A DNA stretch of 64,000 nt, taken from assembly GCA_024305405.1 (NCBI GenBank), contig JAKNDB010000088.1:2684001-2748000 (forward strand), in the 5' to 3' direction. The stretch comes from Dirofilaria immitis. Lineage: Eukaryota; Nematoda; Chromadorea; Rhabditida; Onchocercidae. Position numbers and translations under genes: made by a program. This document shows, in pieces, positions 39,463-52,600 of the stretch. Position 1 is the stretch's first letter. Every line of letters starts with the position of its first letter. The notes beneath the pieces are model-generated. The model did not search any database and had not been told where the DNA came from. It worked only from the letters and a program-made list of their open reading frames with translations.

Positions 39463-41727
39463 AGATTCTATTTTTATATACTTATTTTCTCGATTCTCAA
39501 ATTCCTCCTTTTTTTGATATAAATGATTATGTTCAATAAAAGTAGTATAAATAAATTAATTTGCATAAATTTCGGGAGGTATTAATAAAAAAATAAAGCA
39601 AGCAATATGAGAAAAGGAAAAAACGAAAAGAAAAGTAAAATTATTTCAATAAAAATTAAAAAAAAGATGAAAACGAATAAAACTTATCGAATTAAAAGGC
39701 CGATTGGAGAGAAAAGGAAAACTTAAATCATTTTGATATTTTTATTTAATATTATAATTTAATATTTTATGATCGAATATTTTTTACTATTTTTCTAAAT
39801 TTAATATGATACGATAATGAAGGATTAATGAATTTGATATGAAAAAAATAAATTCATATTATATAGTATTCATTGTTTAAATTAATGTGGTTTACCTTTT
39901 TTTTCATTCCTTTCATTTTTTTTTCTTTTTTGTTGATAAAATTTCAATTTAATCAAACAAAATTGAAGAGAGAATTTTGTCTGTCAATTTCATTATAAAA
40001 CAATATCGAAATTTGTTTTGAATTGCAATTTTCAATCAAACAAGTCAAAATAAATAAATTGAATTCTACGTGATAAGATGACAAATAAATTGAATAACGT
40101 GACGTATAAATATTTTGAAATCATTAACAGTTCAAACAACAAAAAATAAAAATTGATGAAATTGATAAAACAAATAGGAAGAAATGAAATTTTTCGTTTA
40201 AATTTAACTTTTTAGTTATAAAAAAAAGAAAAAAGAGCACTTCAAACATAAATAAGAAGTTATTTTGATTATAAAAAAAAAGAAAGGATGCCTATTTGAA
40301 AGAATGTGATGCTGTATGACGCAATTAAAAATAACGAATTAATCGATTAGTTAAAATTTGGTACTAGTATCAAAAATAAGTTTTGCAATCATTAATTTAT
40401 CATTCATGTAATTAATCATAGAAACATATTCGATGATCTAAAATAAAGAAGAAAAAAACAATTTACTTTTCTATTATTATTACTTCATTATTGATTTATT
40501 TTAATTTTAATTTGGGATTGAAAGAAAATGAGATCATTAGAATATTATTCCTTTGAAGTTTAAAGGGTTAGAAAATAATATGATAAAATATGCAGAATAA
40601 TGAAGAATAAAATGGCTTGACAAAATTTTTAATTTAGTCTACATCCATTTCATATATATTTACAATTGATTTAATCGAAAATAAAAATTATTCAATTGAT
40701 AAGCAATTATTGATTATGAAATCGTTTAATTATGAATTCACATATCGAATTATGAAGTCAAATTTAATCACTGATTAATACTAAAATGAAAGAGAGAACT
40801 GAAAGAAAACGGAAAAATAAATTGTGTAGAGCTGTAAAAACGAATTGAACAAAATTAGTAATTTAAAAAACCATAAAATAAAATCCAAAAATTGATAATG
40901 AAAAAGAATTGTTCTGAATGATTGAATATCGCTTGAGAATATTTATATCATCCAATAGCATTGAAAAATCTGATGCTATCAGTGTTTCAGCAACAGCTTC
41001 ATTATATATTTCAATATTTTGTAAAAAATAATCTGGGGAAAAAAAGGAAATTTGTCGTATCAGTTATTCGAATTCCAAATTTCAGTGAATATCAAAAAAA
41101 ATCTAAATTATTTGAATCAAATATTTCGATTATTGTTCCAGAAAAACACGTGATAAAATGATGATAATGATGAAAAGGACAGACGAGATGGAAGTGATAA
41201 AATACGTTCGTTGATTGATAAATTGTTATAATATCCCAAAAATATAATAAAACAAAAAACTTTCAAATTTTAGATTTTGAGGGAGAAAACAAACAGTGTA
41301 ATAAATTAATAAAATTGTATGCAAATTTAAATTATTTTAATAAAATATATATGACAAATTTTTTGAATGTGACAATAAATTGTGTATGACACTAAATATT
41401 AAACTAAATATCACAATAAATGTGATGAATTTTTTAATTTGCAAAATGATTAATAAAGGGTGAAAAAATAAGAAATTAATATGAAATTATCATTTCAACC
41501 TGAATAATTTATCATTTATAAATAAGAAATATAAATTATGGAAGAAAAATTAAAAATTCTCTTTCTTAAACTGTACAAAAATTGCTGATTATATAAAATG
41601 TATTGATTATTTCATCTTTCCGTATAATTGCTCTCCCTCTCCTTTAACCTACCCGTTATTCCTGCTCTATTGCCCTAAATTAAAAGTGTTAAGTTTAATG
41701 CATTACGAAGAAAGTTTAAAATTTGTG

Positions 41728-41806
41728 ACGAATGAAAACAGAAAGCACAAACGAATGAAAACAGAAAGCACAAACGAATGAAAACAGAAAGCACAAACGA
41801 ATGAAA
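41728..41806. repeat. 23-bp tandem repeat, 3.4 copies
   Basis: acgaatgaaaacagaaagca-caa is repeated exactly at 41728, 41751 and 41774, with a partial copy at 41797. Perfect copies point to a recent expansion. Confidence 0.95.
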
Positions 41807-42671
41807 AAGCAAATTTTCATTTTTATGATATTTTGCAAAATATTCATTTTGACAGCATCATTTTGATCAATTTGAGCGAAAGAAATTATTTAAAATTGAA
41901 AAAAAGAAAACGAAAAATTCCTCCTTTCAATCATTTGGCATATGAATTTAAGCGATCATGCGGAAAGAGTATGATAGAAATGAAATTGGAAGTGAAATTG
42001 GATAAGAAATAGAAAAGAAATTGAATTGCGATTAGTAAAATGAAATTCGACAAAAACTAATAGAAATCGGAAATTGAATTAGACTTAAAATACGATAAAG
42101 AATTATATTGATGCTAATGGAAATGATAATAGACTAAAAAATCAAATAAATTACATTAAAGTTAATGAAATTGAAATTTCAACTTAAAAAAGCAAACGAA
42201 ATTCAACTAGAAATAAGAAAAGAAATTATATTAAAACTAATGGAAATGAAATTGGGCTAAAAACAGAAAAGGGAATTATATTAAAATTGTTGCGAAAAAA
42301 ATGAAAACAGAACTGTTATCAGTGATAAAAACAGAAAAATATTAATAAATAAGAATGATTTAGATTAAATCAGCAATAATTTCGAAATTAAATTGTGTAC
42401 AAGATAAATTCGTTTATCAAATAACATTAATTGCATACTTTTACCAAAGAGAAACTTTATGAATTAAACTTTATTTTACAATTTTTGTCGTAATTACACT
42501 TTGCACCAATTTAAATGATGCATTGAAAATTGAACTTTTTCTTTTAATAATTCTTAAAATTTAGAAATTAAAATGATAATTATGAAATTCGATACATGAA
42601 TTCATGTTATTTCAACGTTCTTGGTTTTAATGCACCTTTAACATAAAATAATTGATTTAATATAATTAATA

Positions 42672-42984
42672 CCATACAGCCGGAAAGTCCGCGTAATATA
42701 TAGCCAGAAATCGTCATTGGCTCATGTAGCCAAAAATTGTCAGTGCATGTCGCACAGCCAAAAAGTTGTCAAATAAGTTATATAACCAAAAAGTTGTTAA
42801 TATGCATCATACAGTCAAAAATTTTCAATACATATCGGACAGCCAAAAAAATGTATATCATATAGCCAGAAAAAATACAAATAAAAATGATGCAAAAATT
42901 TAATATATAAGACCCAGCCAAATAGTCGTTAATATATATCACATAGTCAAAAAATTGTTGTTGGTATCGTGCAGTCGAAAAGTT
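42672..42984. repeat. Degenerate ~30-bp minisatellite (atatagccaaaaagttgtca type)
   Basis: About ten diverged copies of a unit built on 'ca-atagccaaaaagttgtca-atat', for example at 42672 (acagccggaaagtcc), 42761 (cacagccaaaaagttgtc), 42783 (ataaccaaaaagttgtta) and 42945 (catagtcaaaaaattgtt). It is noncoding. Mutations are mainly transitions (g/a, c/t). Confidence 0.75.
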
Positions 42985-44564
42985 TCTTATTTGTGAATTA
43001 TACGGAAATAGAATTGTTAAAAATCCTTATTTATTAAAATTTTTGATTAAATTTTCGTATTAAAATATAAATTAAGTTCAAACAAATTTAAAACTTTTAC
43101 TAATTATAATAATTAAGTTTTAGTTAAGATATTTTTATTTATCTTACCTGATGCACAAAGCTGCAAATTCTTTATTTTCTTTTAAGTTTGAAAAAAACGT
43201 TGCAAATATAAAGTTCAAAGACAATAAACTTAAACTTTGATAATTGAACCTCCAATATAATAAGTTTTTCTAACACGACAACGAACTCAACAATTATGGT
43301 TTCGATAAAACAAATCAATAACGGTAACAATATGAAAAAGAGATCCAATATAGCGTTTAATATTGTCCATTAAGCTGACCTCCTGGAGCACATCTTTCGA
43401 AAATGATTTTGACACTCAGATTCCATAGGTTAGTTCTGAGGTTACAAAAATTACTGTCTGTATTTGGAGCACATAAGCACGATTACTAATATAAATCGAT
43501 TTACAATATTTTGGCTGCAAATTAATACATCCCTAATACATCCAGTTTATGAATCTTTACATTTTCTTTTATCGTGGAATCATTTCGCGTTATACGGGAT
43601 AGAAATTAAAGAAAGAAAAAAGAGTTATTAATCAATTATTTTTATAAAAACAATAAACATTTATAATATAACATTTTGAATTAATCAACTAAATTGATTG
43701 GCCAAAAAATTGAAAAATGGAAGAACATGAAAAAATAAAAATTAATTGTTTATTTGAACTTTTCTTGTCTTTTTCGAATATTTTTTTTTATTATATCTAT
43801 TTTAAAAGAATTTTACCTCTTTTTACTTTTTCGAACGATAAATGAGAAATTAAAACTTAAAAATTAAAATAGATAGGTACCAATTACTCGAAACAAGTTC
43901 TTTGTATTTTCATTAATATTTCCAGCGTATTTATTTAATGTTTGAAAAAAATTTTCTTTATATTTTTCTTTCTTTTACAGATTAATTTTAATAAATTGCT
44001 TTTGATGAAATGTTAATTCGAAAAATTTTTAAGCAATTATTTTACAATGATCATTTTTTGTTTCTCTTACATCAATCACTATTTTATCATTCTTATCAAA
44101 CAATACTTAATCATTTGTAGTATTTTTACTTATTTTAACATTCAATTATTATATTTTTTTAATTTCATCATTCGTTTTTCAGATTTTATTTTTAATAATG
44201 CTATTTATTAATTAGAATTAAAATATATTTTAATTTTTAAATATTTTATTAGTAAATTCATTTTTTAAATTCTATTTTTGATATTATTAGTTATTAATTA
44301 TAACTAAAATATAAATTGAAATTGTATTATGAACTCTATTATTTTTTCATTCTGTATTAAAATATAATCAGCATTGTTAAATTATCAGTGCGATATTTTC
44401 ACTCCTTTCAATAGAATCGCAAAGATATTTCCCAACATTTCTACTTCTTGATGTCTTCTGATAAAATTAAGGAATTGCATGCTTTTTTAATCAAAATTTA
44501 ATCCAAAATGCCGTAATAAATAAATTTATCTTGCATCTCATAAAATTTTGCAATTATTGCCTTT

Positions 44565-45860
44565 TTAATTAATTAAACTTTTTTCTCGAATATCTCGGAT
44601 GACTCCCTGTTGATTTTTCGCTATGAGATTTCTGCTTTTTAATAATTCATTTCCTAACATTTTCCGTTTTTGCTTATCGTTCTCGATTAATTCGTAATAC
44701 CTACTGCAATTGATAAAATTCAAATATTTGGAATTCTTTCTTATCTGCATTAATGCTATTTTACTCTACAATTCTCCCCAAAGTTTGATGATTTGTGATT
44801 CTTTTACGTCGCTCTTTACGTAAATCACTGTTGTTTCATGGTTTTCATAACTTTCAGTTTCTGCTATTTATTTCTATCTGGCATTCTGCTGCAGTGGTTT
44901 CGTCACTTTGATGCTTTTCATTCTAGCCATCTTTGAAAAAAAAACCATCGAATAATTCGTATCCTTCGAACTCTCTTCGAATTGTGAATCTTTTTAACAT
45001 TTCGAATATTTATGAAATGATGATATTGATGATATCTGAAGTTCGTCCATTTGTTATTATCAAAAATAATAACATATGTGTTATTTTGTTTATCCAATCT
45101 GTTTATATTGCTTTAGCTTTTGTTTTCATTTGGAAATTTTATGTTTTCCTTTTAAAGCATCATCGCCAAACTTCACAGCGAACGATAATTTTCATCTGGC
45201 TTTCACAATTTTTCTCAAAATTCGTGTATGAGCAAATCGTAACATTCATCGATTTCAATCTTTGGCATTGCAATCATCATCTGTTCAACTTTATTCCAGC
45301 GAACTCTCTTTGCCATCATTTTTCTTTTCTTTCACATCATCGACCTTTGATGTTTGATTTTCATCTTTTTCAAATTTCCAGCTCCATTTTCTCCGAATCC
45401 TTGCTCCTTTGGTCATAATCCAATAGTAGTAGCTGTTGCCTACAATTTCAGCCCTTCCAATTATGTGCCATTTCGACATCTTCCTTAATGCCTTCTTTAA
45501 ATCGTTTCAGTTTCGTGTCATTCAAAATGTCTTCGTACAATGAAGCGTTTCTGTCATTGATGTCCTTTTCGGAATTTTCTTTCTTTTTTTTTTTTTCAAA
45601 TGGCACTGCGAGAAACAAACGATAGATTCTGTCTGCGACACTATTTGTCTTTTCTTGTTTCTATCCATTTTAAGGAACCTATCTATATTGTCTCGTTATT
45701 CTTGCAAAAACTGCTAACACTCTCATCAGAATTTACTAGGCTTTGCAGCTTTCTCGCCGACATCGATTGACCAAGAATCTCATTTGATTTTACTGATTCT
45801 TCACCATTACTGGTTGCATTTCGAAATTCTTCAATACAAATAACATATAACGATTCGCTA
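44565..45860 (-). pseudogene. Decayed coding-like segment, unidentified
   Basis: On the reverse strand several stretches read like ordinary hydrophilic protein but are broken by stops and frame changes: near 45840-45700 (GEESVKSNEILGQSMSARKL), 45600-45440 (KENSEKDINDRNASLYEDIL, later KEDVEMAHNWKG-stop), a shifted continuation at 45479-45291 (IIGRAEIVGNSYYYWIMTKG, then a Lys/Glu-rich tail), and 44750-44565. Base composition is less AT-rich than the surroundings. No splice pattern joins the pieces, and I recognise no family. It could be a dead gene, or a live gene whose exons I have not resolved because of single-base errors like those elsewhere in the window. Confidence 0.35.
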
Positions 45861-48800
45861 ATAGATCAATCCTATGTATATTAATAGTGTTGCGATAGGA
45901 AAGTTTAATTTATAGAAACAACAATGTTGCTTTTATACTTTTTCAATTCGATGATCATAAGTCGAATATTTTCCCGCGAATTAAAGATATGGCCAATCCT
46001 ATATATTGTATTGTACATTCAGAATGCACTTTTAATGAATTTCTTAGGACGGAGGATCCAAATATGAGAAATGACGATCAAATTTAAAAAAAAACGACCG
46101 TGCGATTTTTGCTCTGTTCCATCATCGAAATTATTCTGAATTCATTCAATCAATCGGTACAGTAAAAATATCGCTATCAAAAAACAAAATTCTTATTGAT
46201 TGAATTTTTATATTTACAATCCATTATCGATCAAAATGCATAAATTTTTAGGAAAACTTCCAGGAAGACTTAAAATGAGATGGGAAGTTTTAATCCAAAT
46301 TAAATTAGTAAAAAGTGGAGACTAGCGATTTTTTGCTTCTATTTTTACCAAAAAATTAAATTCGCAAAAGCTAAAATTATAATTTTTGTTAATATTGGAT
46401 TACATTCTCCATATTTGCATAATCAAAAAATTTCAATAATACAAAAATAAGAAATTTTTTCTACCAATTTTTTCCTTTTTCTCTACTAATATCACTTTTT
46501 TTTCTTGTCCCTTTTTTCTTTATTTTTAATAATTGATCTTTAAAATAGAATAAATATTTTCACTTCTTTAACTTTTTCATAAATATTTGTTTAAAACTTA
46601 GGAAAAAAATGAACAAATATTGCTATACTATGATAATTTTAATGTTTTTATTACATTATGTTTTAAATTTTAATGAAATTAAAATTTACTTGAAATCAAT
46701 CTCATTTTAATAAACAAATAGTAAATAAACATAAATAACCGAATAAATATACGCATATTTCATGTTCATGATAATAATAGACAATAAACGAAGTTAAATA
46801 CATATAAATAATACGTATGCATATATTCATGACAAATTTTTCTAAATCAAAAAAAAAAAGAACTTCACAATGTTTTCAATATAATCAATGTTCAAAAATT
46901 TCATAGAGTTTAAAAAGAAATGAGAAAAAAATGGAAAAAGAATGAAAGATTCTTAAATTTTTCATTTTATTCGTGAAACATTGTGATTGAAAAAAAAATA
47001 ATAATCTTTAAAACTAGAAAATAATTATTAATAAAAATTGATAGTGATAGAAAATGTATGATTGAATTATAATGAATCAACAAAAAAGGCCACATTATAA
47101 TTTCCATTAAATGATAACAATGCGAGGTAAATCAGATTTTGAAATAATAAGCGTTCCAAGTAATATCTATAAAAATAAAATACGTATCAAAGTTATTTTG
47201 ATATGCATTTCAATATCCGATATTTCCAACTTTACTGATATGATAATGTTACGATAAAAATGAAAAAACATATCTAATTTAAAATACCCCGAAATAACAA
47301 GCAAATATAATATCCAGGATAAATTAAATACAAATTATCAAAGTTATTTGATGTATGTTTCAGTATACGAAGCTATGATGAGAAATAAAAAAATAGACTA
47401 ATATGAAGGTATGATAAGAAAGAAAGAAAATTCAATGTTAATTTAACAAAATTGTTGAAAATTTTCATGCGAAAAAGATACCAAATTTTGATAATTAATG
47501 TTTTATATTTTACTTAGGAAATTTAAGCTAAAAAAAATTATCAAAAGCCTAATTTCAAGAATTGCTTGATAAGCAAGAAAAATTTTGCTCTGTTGCTTCT
47601 GAATTTACAAATATTAAGAAAAATTTTTGTTTTTGTAATTTTATTTTGTTTATCTTTTTCCATTTGTCATATCTACCATTTGAATTCCATTTTCATAATG
47701 AATGATCGATTTGCTTCAAATTCTCGAATTTAAATAAAAATAGAATTTGATGATTGCTTCAGAAATCTTATTGGATATCTATAAAATAAATTAAATTAAC
47801 AGCATTTTAGATTTCATCATGTTGCTTTAGAATTTTGAAAATATATGAAGTACAAAGAAAAAAATCAAACCTGAAAAATGTAATCAAATACAGTTTTATA
47901 GAGAATAATTCTAAAAATCAAAAAATGCGTTGTAAGGCAGTGATAATCATATATGACGTGAAAAATTGAACTTTATGATATAGTAATTATCCTAATTTGC
48001 CGATGATAAGTGATAAAAATATATCTGGATAATCGATTGGAAAAAAATCTCGACCGATTTATCAAGCATTATTTTAGATCATTTTGATTATTGCATAAAT
48101 CGTTGTAATATTACTATAATTGTAATGTTTATCTAGAATAAAAATAACCTCAATAAATGGAAATTTCGTTTTTCGAATGCACTTACAGATTATGGTACTC
48201 TGACTTTTTCTTAAAAAAATTTTCACAAAAAAATTAATTCGATATAAAAACTAGGATATCTGAAAGTTAAAGTACCATAGATGGTAAATACACCCGGGAA
48301 AAGTTTTTAATTTTTAATTACTGTAAGTTTTCTTTTAAATATTTCCCATAAAGCTTTTGCAAAAATTTTTTAAAAAACGTAAATACAAAACATACTTATT
48401 ATGTTATGATAGTTATGATAATATTTGCTCGCATTATAATAAACTTTGCATATTGATTTATCGTAAATATAGATCAATAAAATTAACGATCAAAATTAAT
48501 AACATCATATATATACATATATATGATGAACTTGTAATTTAATCCCTTAACTCGTTAATTTTTATTGATCTATATATTTACGTGATAAATCTATTATCAG
48601 TTAACTGTTATGAGTTAAGTTGGCCTAACAAATCCTAATGTTTATGCAAATTCGTATATATTTTAAATTAAAAAATTTGTATTTTTTGAAATTTGGATAT
48701 ATGCTTCCAGATAATACCATGAATAGTTTTAATCCAGCATCTAACTTTGATGTAATTCTTCATAAACGATATTTTAGTCACATGTTCATCGTAAAATATT

Positions 48801-48948
48801 GTTATCTTAACTGTTATAAATTGGTCTTTGTTAATTCTAAACGTTTTTTTTTTTTTTTATACAAACTTTTCCACATTTTCATGATTTTCTATACAGGTCG
48901 CATGAATTTTAGTAGTAGTATTATTTTAACTTTGATTTCTTGGGATAT

Positions 48949-48951
48949 AAA

Positions 48952-48986
<35 letters not shown>
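48949..48986. repeat. (TA)n microsatellite
   Basis: AT-dinucleotide run of nearly 40 bp, about 620 bp upstream of the GTF3C3 start. Confidence 0.9.
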
Positions 48987-48989
<3 letters not shown>

Positions 48990-49129
48990 TTAAATTACAC
49001 ATTTTCAGATAACGGCATAAGTCATATATAATTTTAATATAATTCTTCATAAGCGACATTTCATGTATATCAAAAATTTAGCATAATTAAATGTATTATT
49101 ATGAAATCACAGGAAATACTGTTCAAATG

Positions 49130-49606
49130 TACGTCAAATGTCACGTATAATATTCACAAGGATACTACCCATAACATTAAATACGCATATCCCTTCTCCA
49201 TGTCACTGCGATTCACAGCCTCCCATCCAACGCCAACCTTTCAAATCTGCATCTACAATTCACGTTACTTACACTTGTGACACACCGCTACATATTTCTA
49301 TGTTTCACTATATACACAATTAGTCTTTTGTTGCCTGATCTTCTCAGAAGCTGCGTGTTTCGCAGTTTATTCCCATTTATCATTTACGATAGAAGTGCGT
49401 GAATTTAATACATCCGAATAATTTGCCTAAGAAACATGATCAGTTCAGTTTGGGCGGGGATTTTTAATTTAAAACGAACATTTTAGTTTGATCTGAGAAA
49501 GGTCATAAGTTCACGTAAATAGATTGAAATTAAATTGCTGGTGTAAAATACCGAGAAGGTTTCGTTGAATTAAAGAATATAAAAAATAAAATTTAAGTTA
49601 AAAATA
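49130..49606 (+). promoter_or_regulatory. Probable GTF3C3 promoter region
   Basis: A patch with many C residues on the + strand (49190-49300: cccttctcc, cctcccatccaacgccaacc) stands out from the AT-rich flanks and lies 300-480 bp before the GTF3C3 ATG. The open frame 49138-49323 across it is probably accidental. The location suggests promoter DNA; no defined factor site is claimed. Confidence 0.3.
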
Positions 49607-52600
49607 ATGGATGATAATAGCAGTGAAGAACTTGTGAATTTAGCACCGATGCGAGTACGACGTGATAGCGTGCAATCAACTATTGCTGATTGTGAGTTTT
49701 TTTTTATTGGTATTTTGGTTAGAAAGTTGAAGTCTATGGCGATGTAAAAATTTTTAATAAATCTATATTTATAATAAATACATCTATAAAATTCTCATAG
49801 ATATTCTTGAAGTTTTACCGCTTCACGTTTTTGATAGGATAGTCTAAAAACTTTTTTCTTTATTGTTGAATTTTTACACATAAAAAAGTTTGTCTTCGCT
49901 TGATTTTTTTAAATTCAAATATATTTTTCTTTTAGATATCATTTGTTGAATGCAATTCGTTTTATAAGCTTTCTTCAATCATAATTTAATTAATATTTAG
50001 ACTAATCTGATGTTTATGCATGAAAAAGAAAGAAATCTATTCTTAAATTTGGAACCGTAAAGTTAGAAAATGTAGCAAAAAAATTTGATACGCATAGTTT
50101 TAATTATTTATTATTTGATATTCAAGAAAAATTATTATCTAAGTTTTGCAGATTTGGCACATGAAGCAAAACGTTGCTCACAATCCGATCTCTTAGAATC
50201 AGATGGTATGATCGATGGAGTTAATGTATCAGCCTATTTCGAACCGCCAAATGCTTCAACATCAGCTGTTGAAGAAGCCAACGACGGTTTAGAATTTGAC
50301 GAACCATTGGAACGATTTATGCGTAATGAAATTGCCTACAATGAATTTATGCAAATGACCGGTAATTACATTTACGTGATTACAAACTAAGTTAATTGGC
50401 TGGATAATTTTATTACATTTTGTCTTTTCATATTCTTCTATATTTTACGTAATTCATAAACTGTACCAATTAATGATTATAAATTCCAATTTACAAAATA
50501 CATATATATTTTATATGAAATATAAAAAATCTAGGTAAACTTAGTTTTATAGATTTGAGTGATGTTGCAAAGATAAAGGACTTTATGCTTACATAAAATT
50601 TCAGAATAGAGAGGCGATATATTTATTACATCAAGCTATTAAAGTAATAACACTTGGATAATGGCAGAGGTTTTCGACCTTGTCTTTGCATGATTTTGAT
50701 CTAATCTCAACTATACCCATAGTAACTCCACTCAACTATGATTAGATATAAATTTACATTTTACAGGAAGCTTAGCAACTGCTTTTTCAAGTGCTAATTT
50801 TGCCAAATATATAGAAACAGCACTTGCACAAAACTTACCCGTAATTTTTTTCTTTGAATAAAAATTTAGGTATAATATTTGGTGGAAATTTTCAGAATTT
50901 CTTCAGAAATGTTTGTCGTTAAATTCCATATAACTATTTGTTCCAATTATTCATATATACTGCTTGAAAAAGCTGTTTTGTAGGCGGTGTGGGACTGGAT
51001 GAAGAAGAAGCAGGTTACGATGTTAATGAAGGTGATTTTAAGCTTTTTCAAAAATTTTGTGGCTTTTTAAATCAAAATCTTGTTTTTATTTGCTGGAATG
51101 GAAATTTTGTTTCTTTAGACGCTGTCGAATATAGCAAACGATCGCGAACGCAATTTGCATCACAAAGGTCGGTTTTTTTTCAATTGCAGTGAATTATTAT
51201 CACATTATTTAATGAATTAAATAAACTGATATGCAAAAGCAGTTCACATGGATAGATTTGTGCGTTTGTAAAGAAAATTTTGATGAACTCACTTTAAAAT
51301 CTTCTCTGAGATCATTCGCTGTTCCAGTGGCATAATTTGTGTTTTAAGTATTGTCAGTGAGGAAAATTAAATATGATAAAACCTCATGTTTTTAATGATT
51401 AATATTGATTGCAACAATTCCTGTCTAGAGCATTTTGCATTTCTTATCGAAAATATAACTTTACTTCATTGCTTAGTCAAAGTACTGAGATCGACGTTGA
51501 TAATGAAACAGATGCATACGATGATGTTTTTACTGAATCGGAAGAAGTGACGAGCACATCATTCGTAAGTTTTAGTTCATTAGAATTTATCCTTTTTTTG
51601 TTGGGAAATACGCGATTCTTACAGGATTCGCTTTTGGTAACTTTGTTATTAAATATGTTTTCGTCTAATTCTTAAGAGTGTTTAATGTGATTCCAATTAT
51701 CCTCGATATATATCCTTTTTATTTCTAGATGTTTTTTATCTTTAGCAACCATCGATTTCAAAAATAGCTCCACATGAACGATCGTTGGAAGAAGTTGATG
51801 AAGATCGATTGTTGGGCATACCACTGGAACTCAGAAATAGTGAATTACTTGGTGAACCAATTTCAGAAGCGAAAATTACTGGATTCGGTGGAGAAAGACG
51901 AATGAAAACGGACAAGTATTTTTATATTTTGAAATTATACGCTCTTATTATATATGGTTGTTATTATTTTCTTCCTACATATCCTGATAAAATTGTATGT
52001 AAGATATTTTTACAACTAAATTAGTGATGTTAATCTAATAATGTAAACTTATTGCTTTTTAGAACATTGGATGCTTTGATCGGACAGGCAAATGTTATTT
52101 ATGCAAAAGGACAAACACGAGAAGCATTAACTATGCTTCTGGAGGTAATGTACTTTTCTTTGCTTTATGTTAGTGAGACACTTAATGTATTTATAATAAA
52201 CATACGCATCTTATATTGATTTTATTATTATTAGACATTGATTTTCATAAATCGAAATTACTACCTGTAACATTTAATAAAAACAGGAATTTATCTATTT
52301 TAGTGTTATTTTTAGGTGATCAGACAAGAACCGCGTAATCCGGAACCATATCGACAAGTTGCTGATATTTATAATGATCTAAATCGACCTCAAAAATCTT
52401 TACAGTACGGTTTGCTGGCTGCTCATTTGAACGGTAATCGTACATCTTCTGTCGAATGGGCAGATTTGGGTGATTATGCTTTGAAGTTGGATAAAAGTGA
52501 AGAAGCTGCTGCCTGTTACGGAAGAGGTTAATGATTGATTTTTTATCACTTTGTCTTTCCATTTCTTGTATTTGTCCGTTATTATGATTACTTTAATATT

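Larger units (their letters stand above)
39463..49606. other. Divergent intergenic region (Spinster-like / GTF3C3)
   Basis: Ten kilobases between two genes that point away from each other, so both promoters should lie here. I see tandem repeats (41728, 42672), an unexplained less AT-rich island at 43375-43520, a decayed coding-like segment at 44565-45860, and a C-rich patch at 49130-49330 just upstream of GTF3C3. No intact gene is supported. Confidence 0.5.

Noticed and set aside
44933..45418. 161-codon forward open frame
   Set aside because: It is the antisense of the decayed reverse-strand segment; its Phe/Leu/His-rich composition is what the reverse of Lys/Glu/Asp-rich coding gives.
49138..49323. 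61-codon forward open frame upstream of GTF3C3
   Set aside because: Pro/His/Thr-rich with no family match; it lies in the C-rich patch that better fits promoter DNA.
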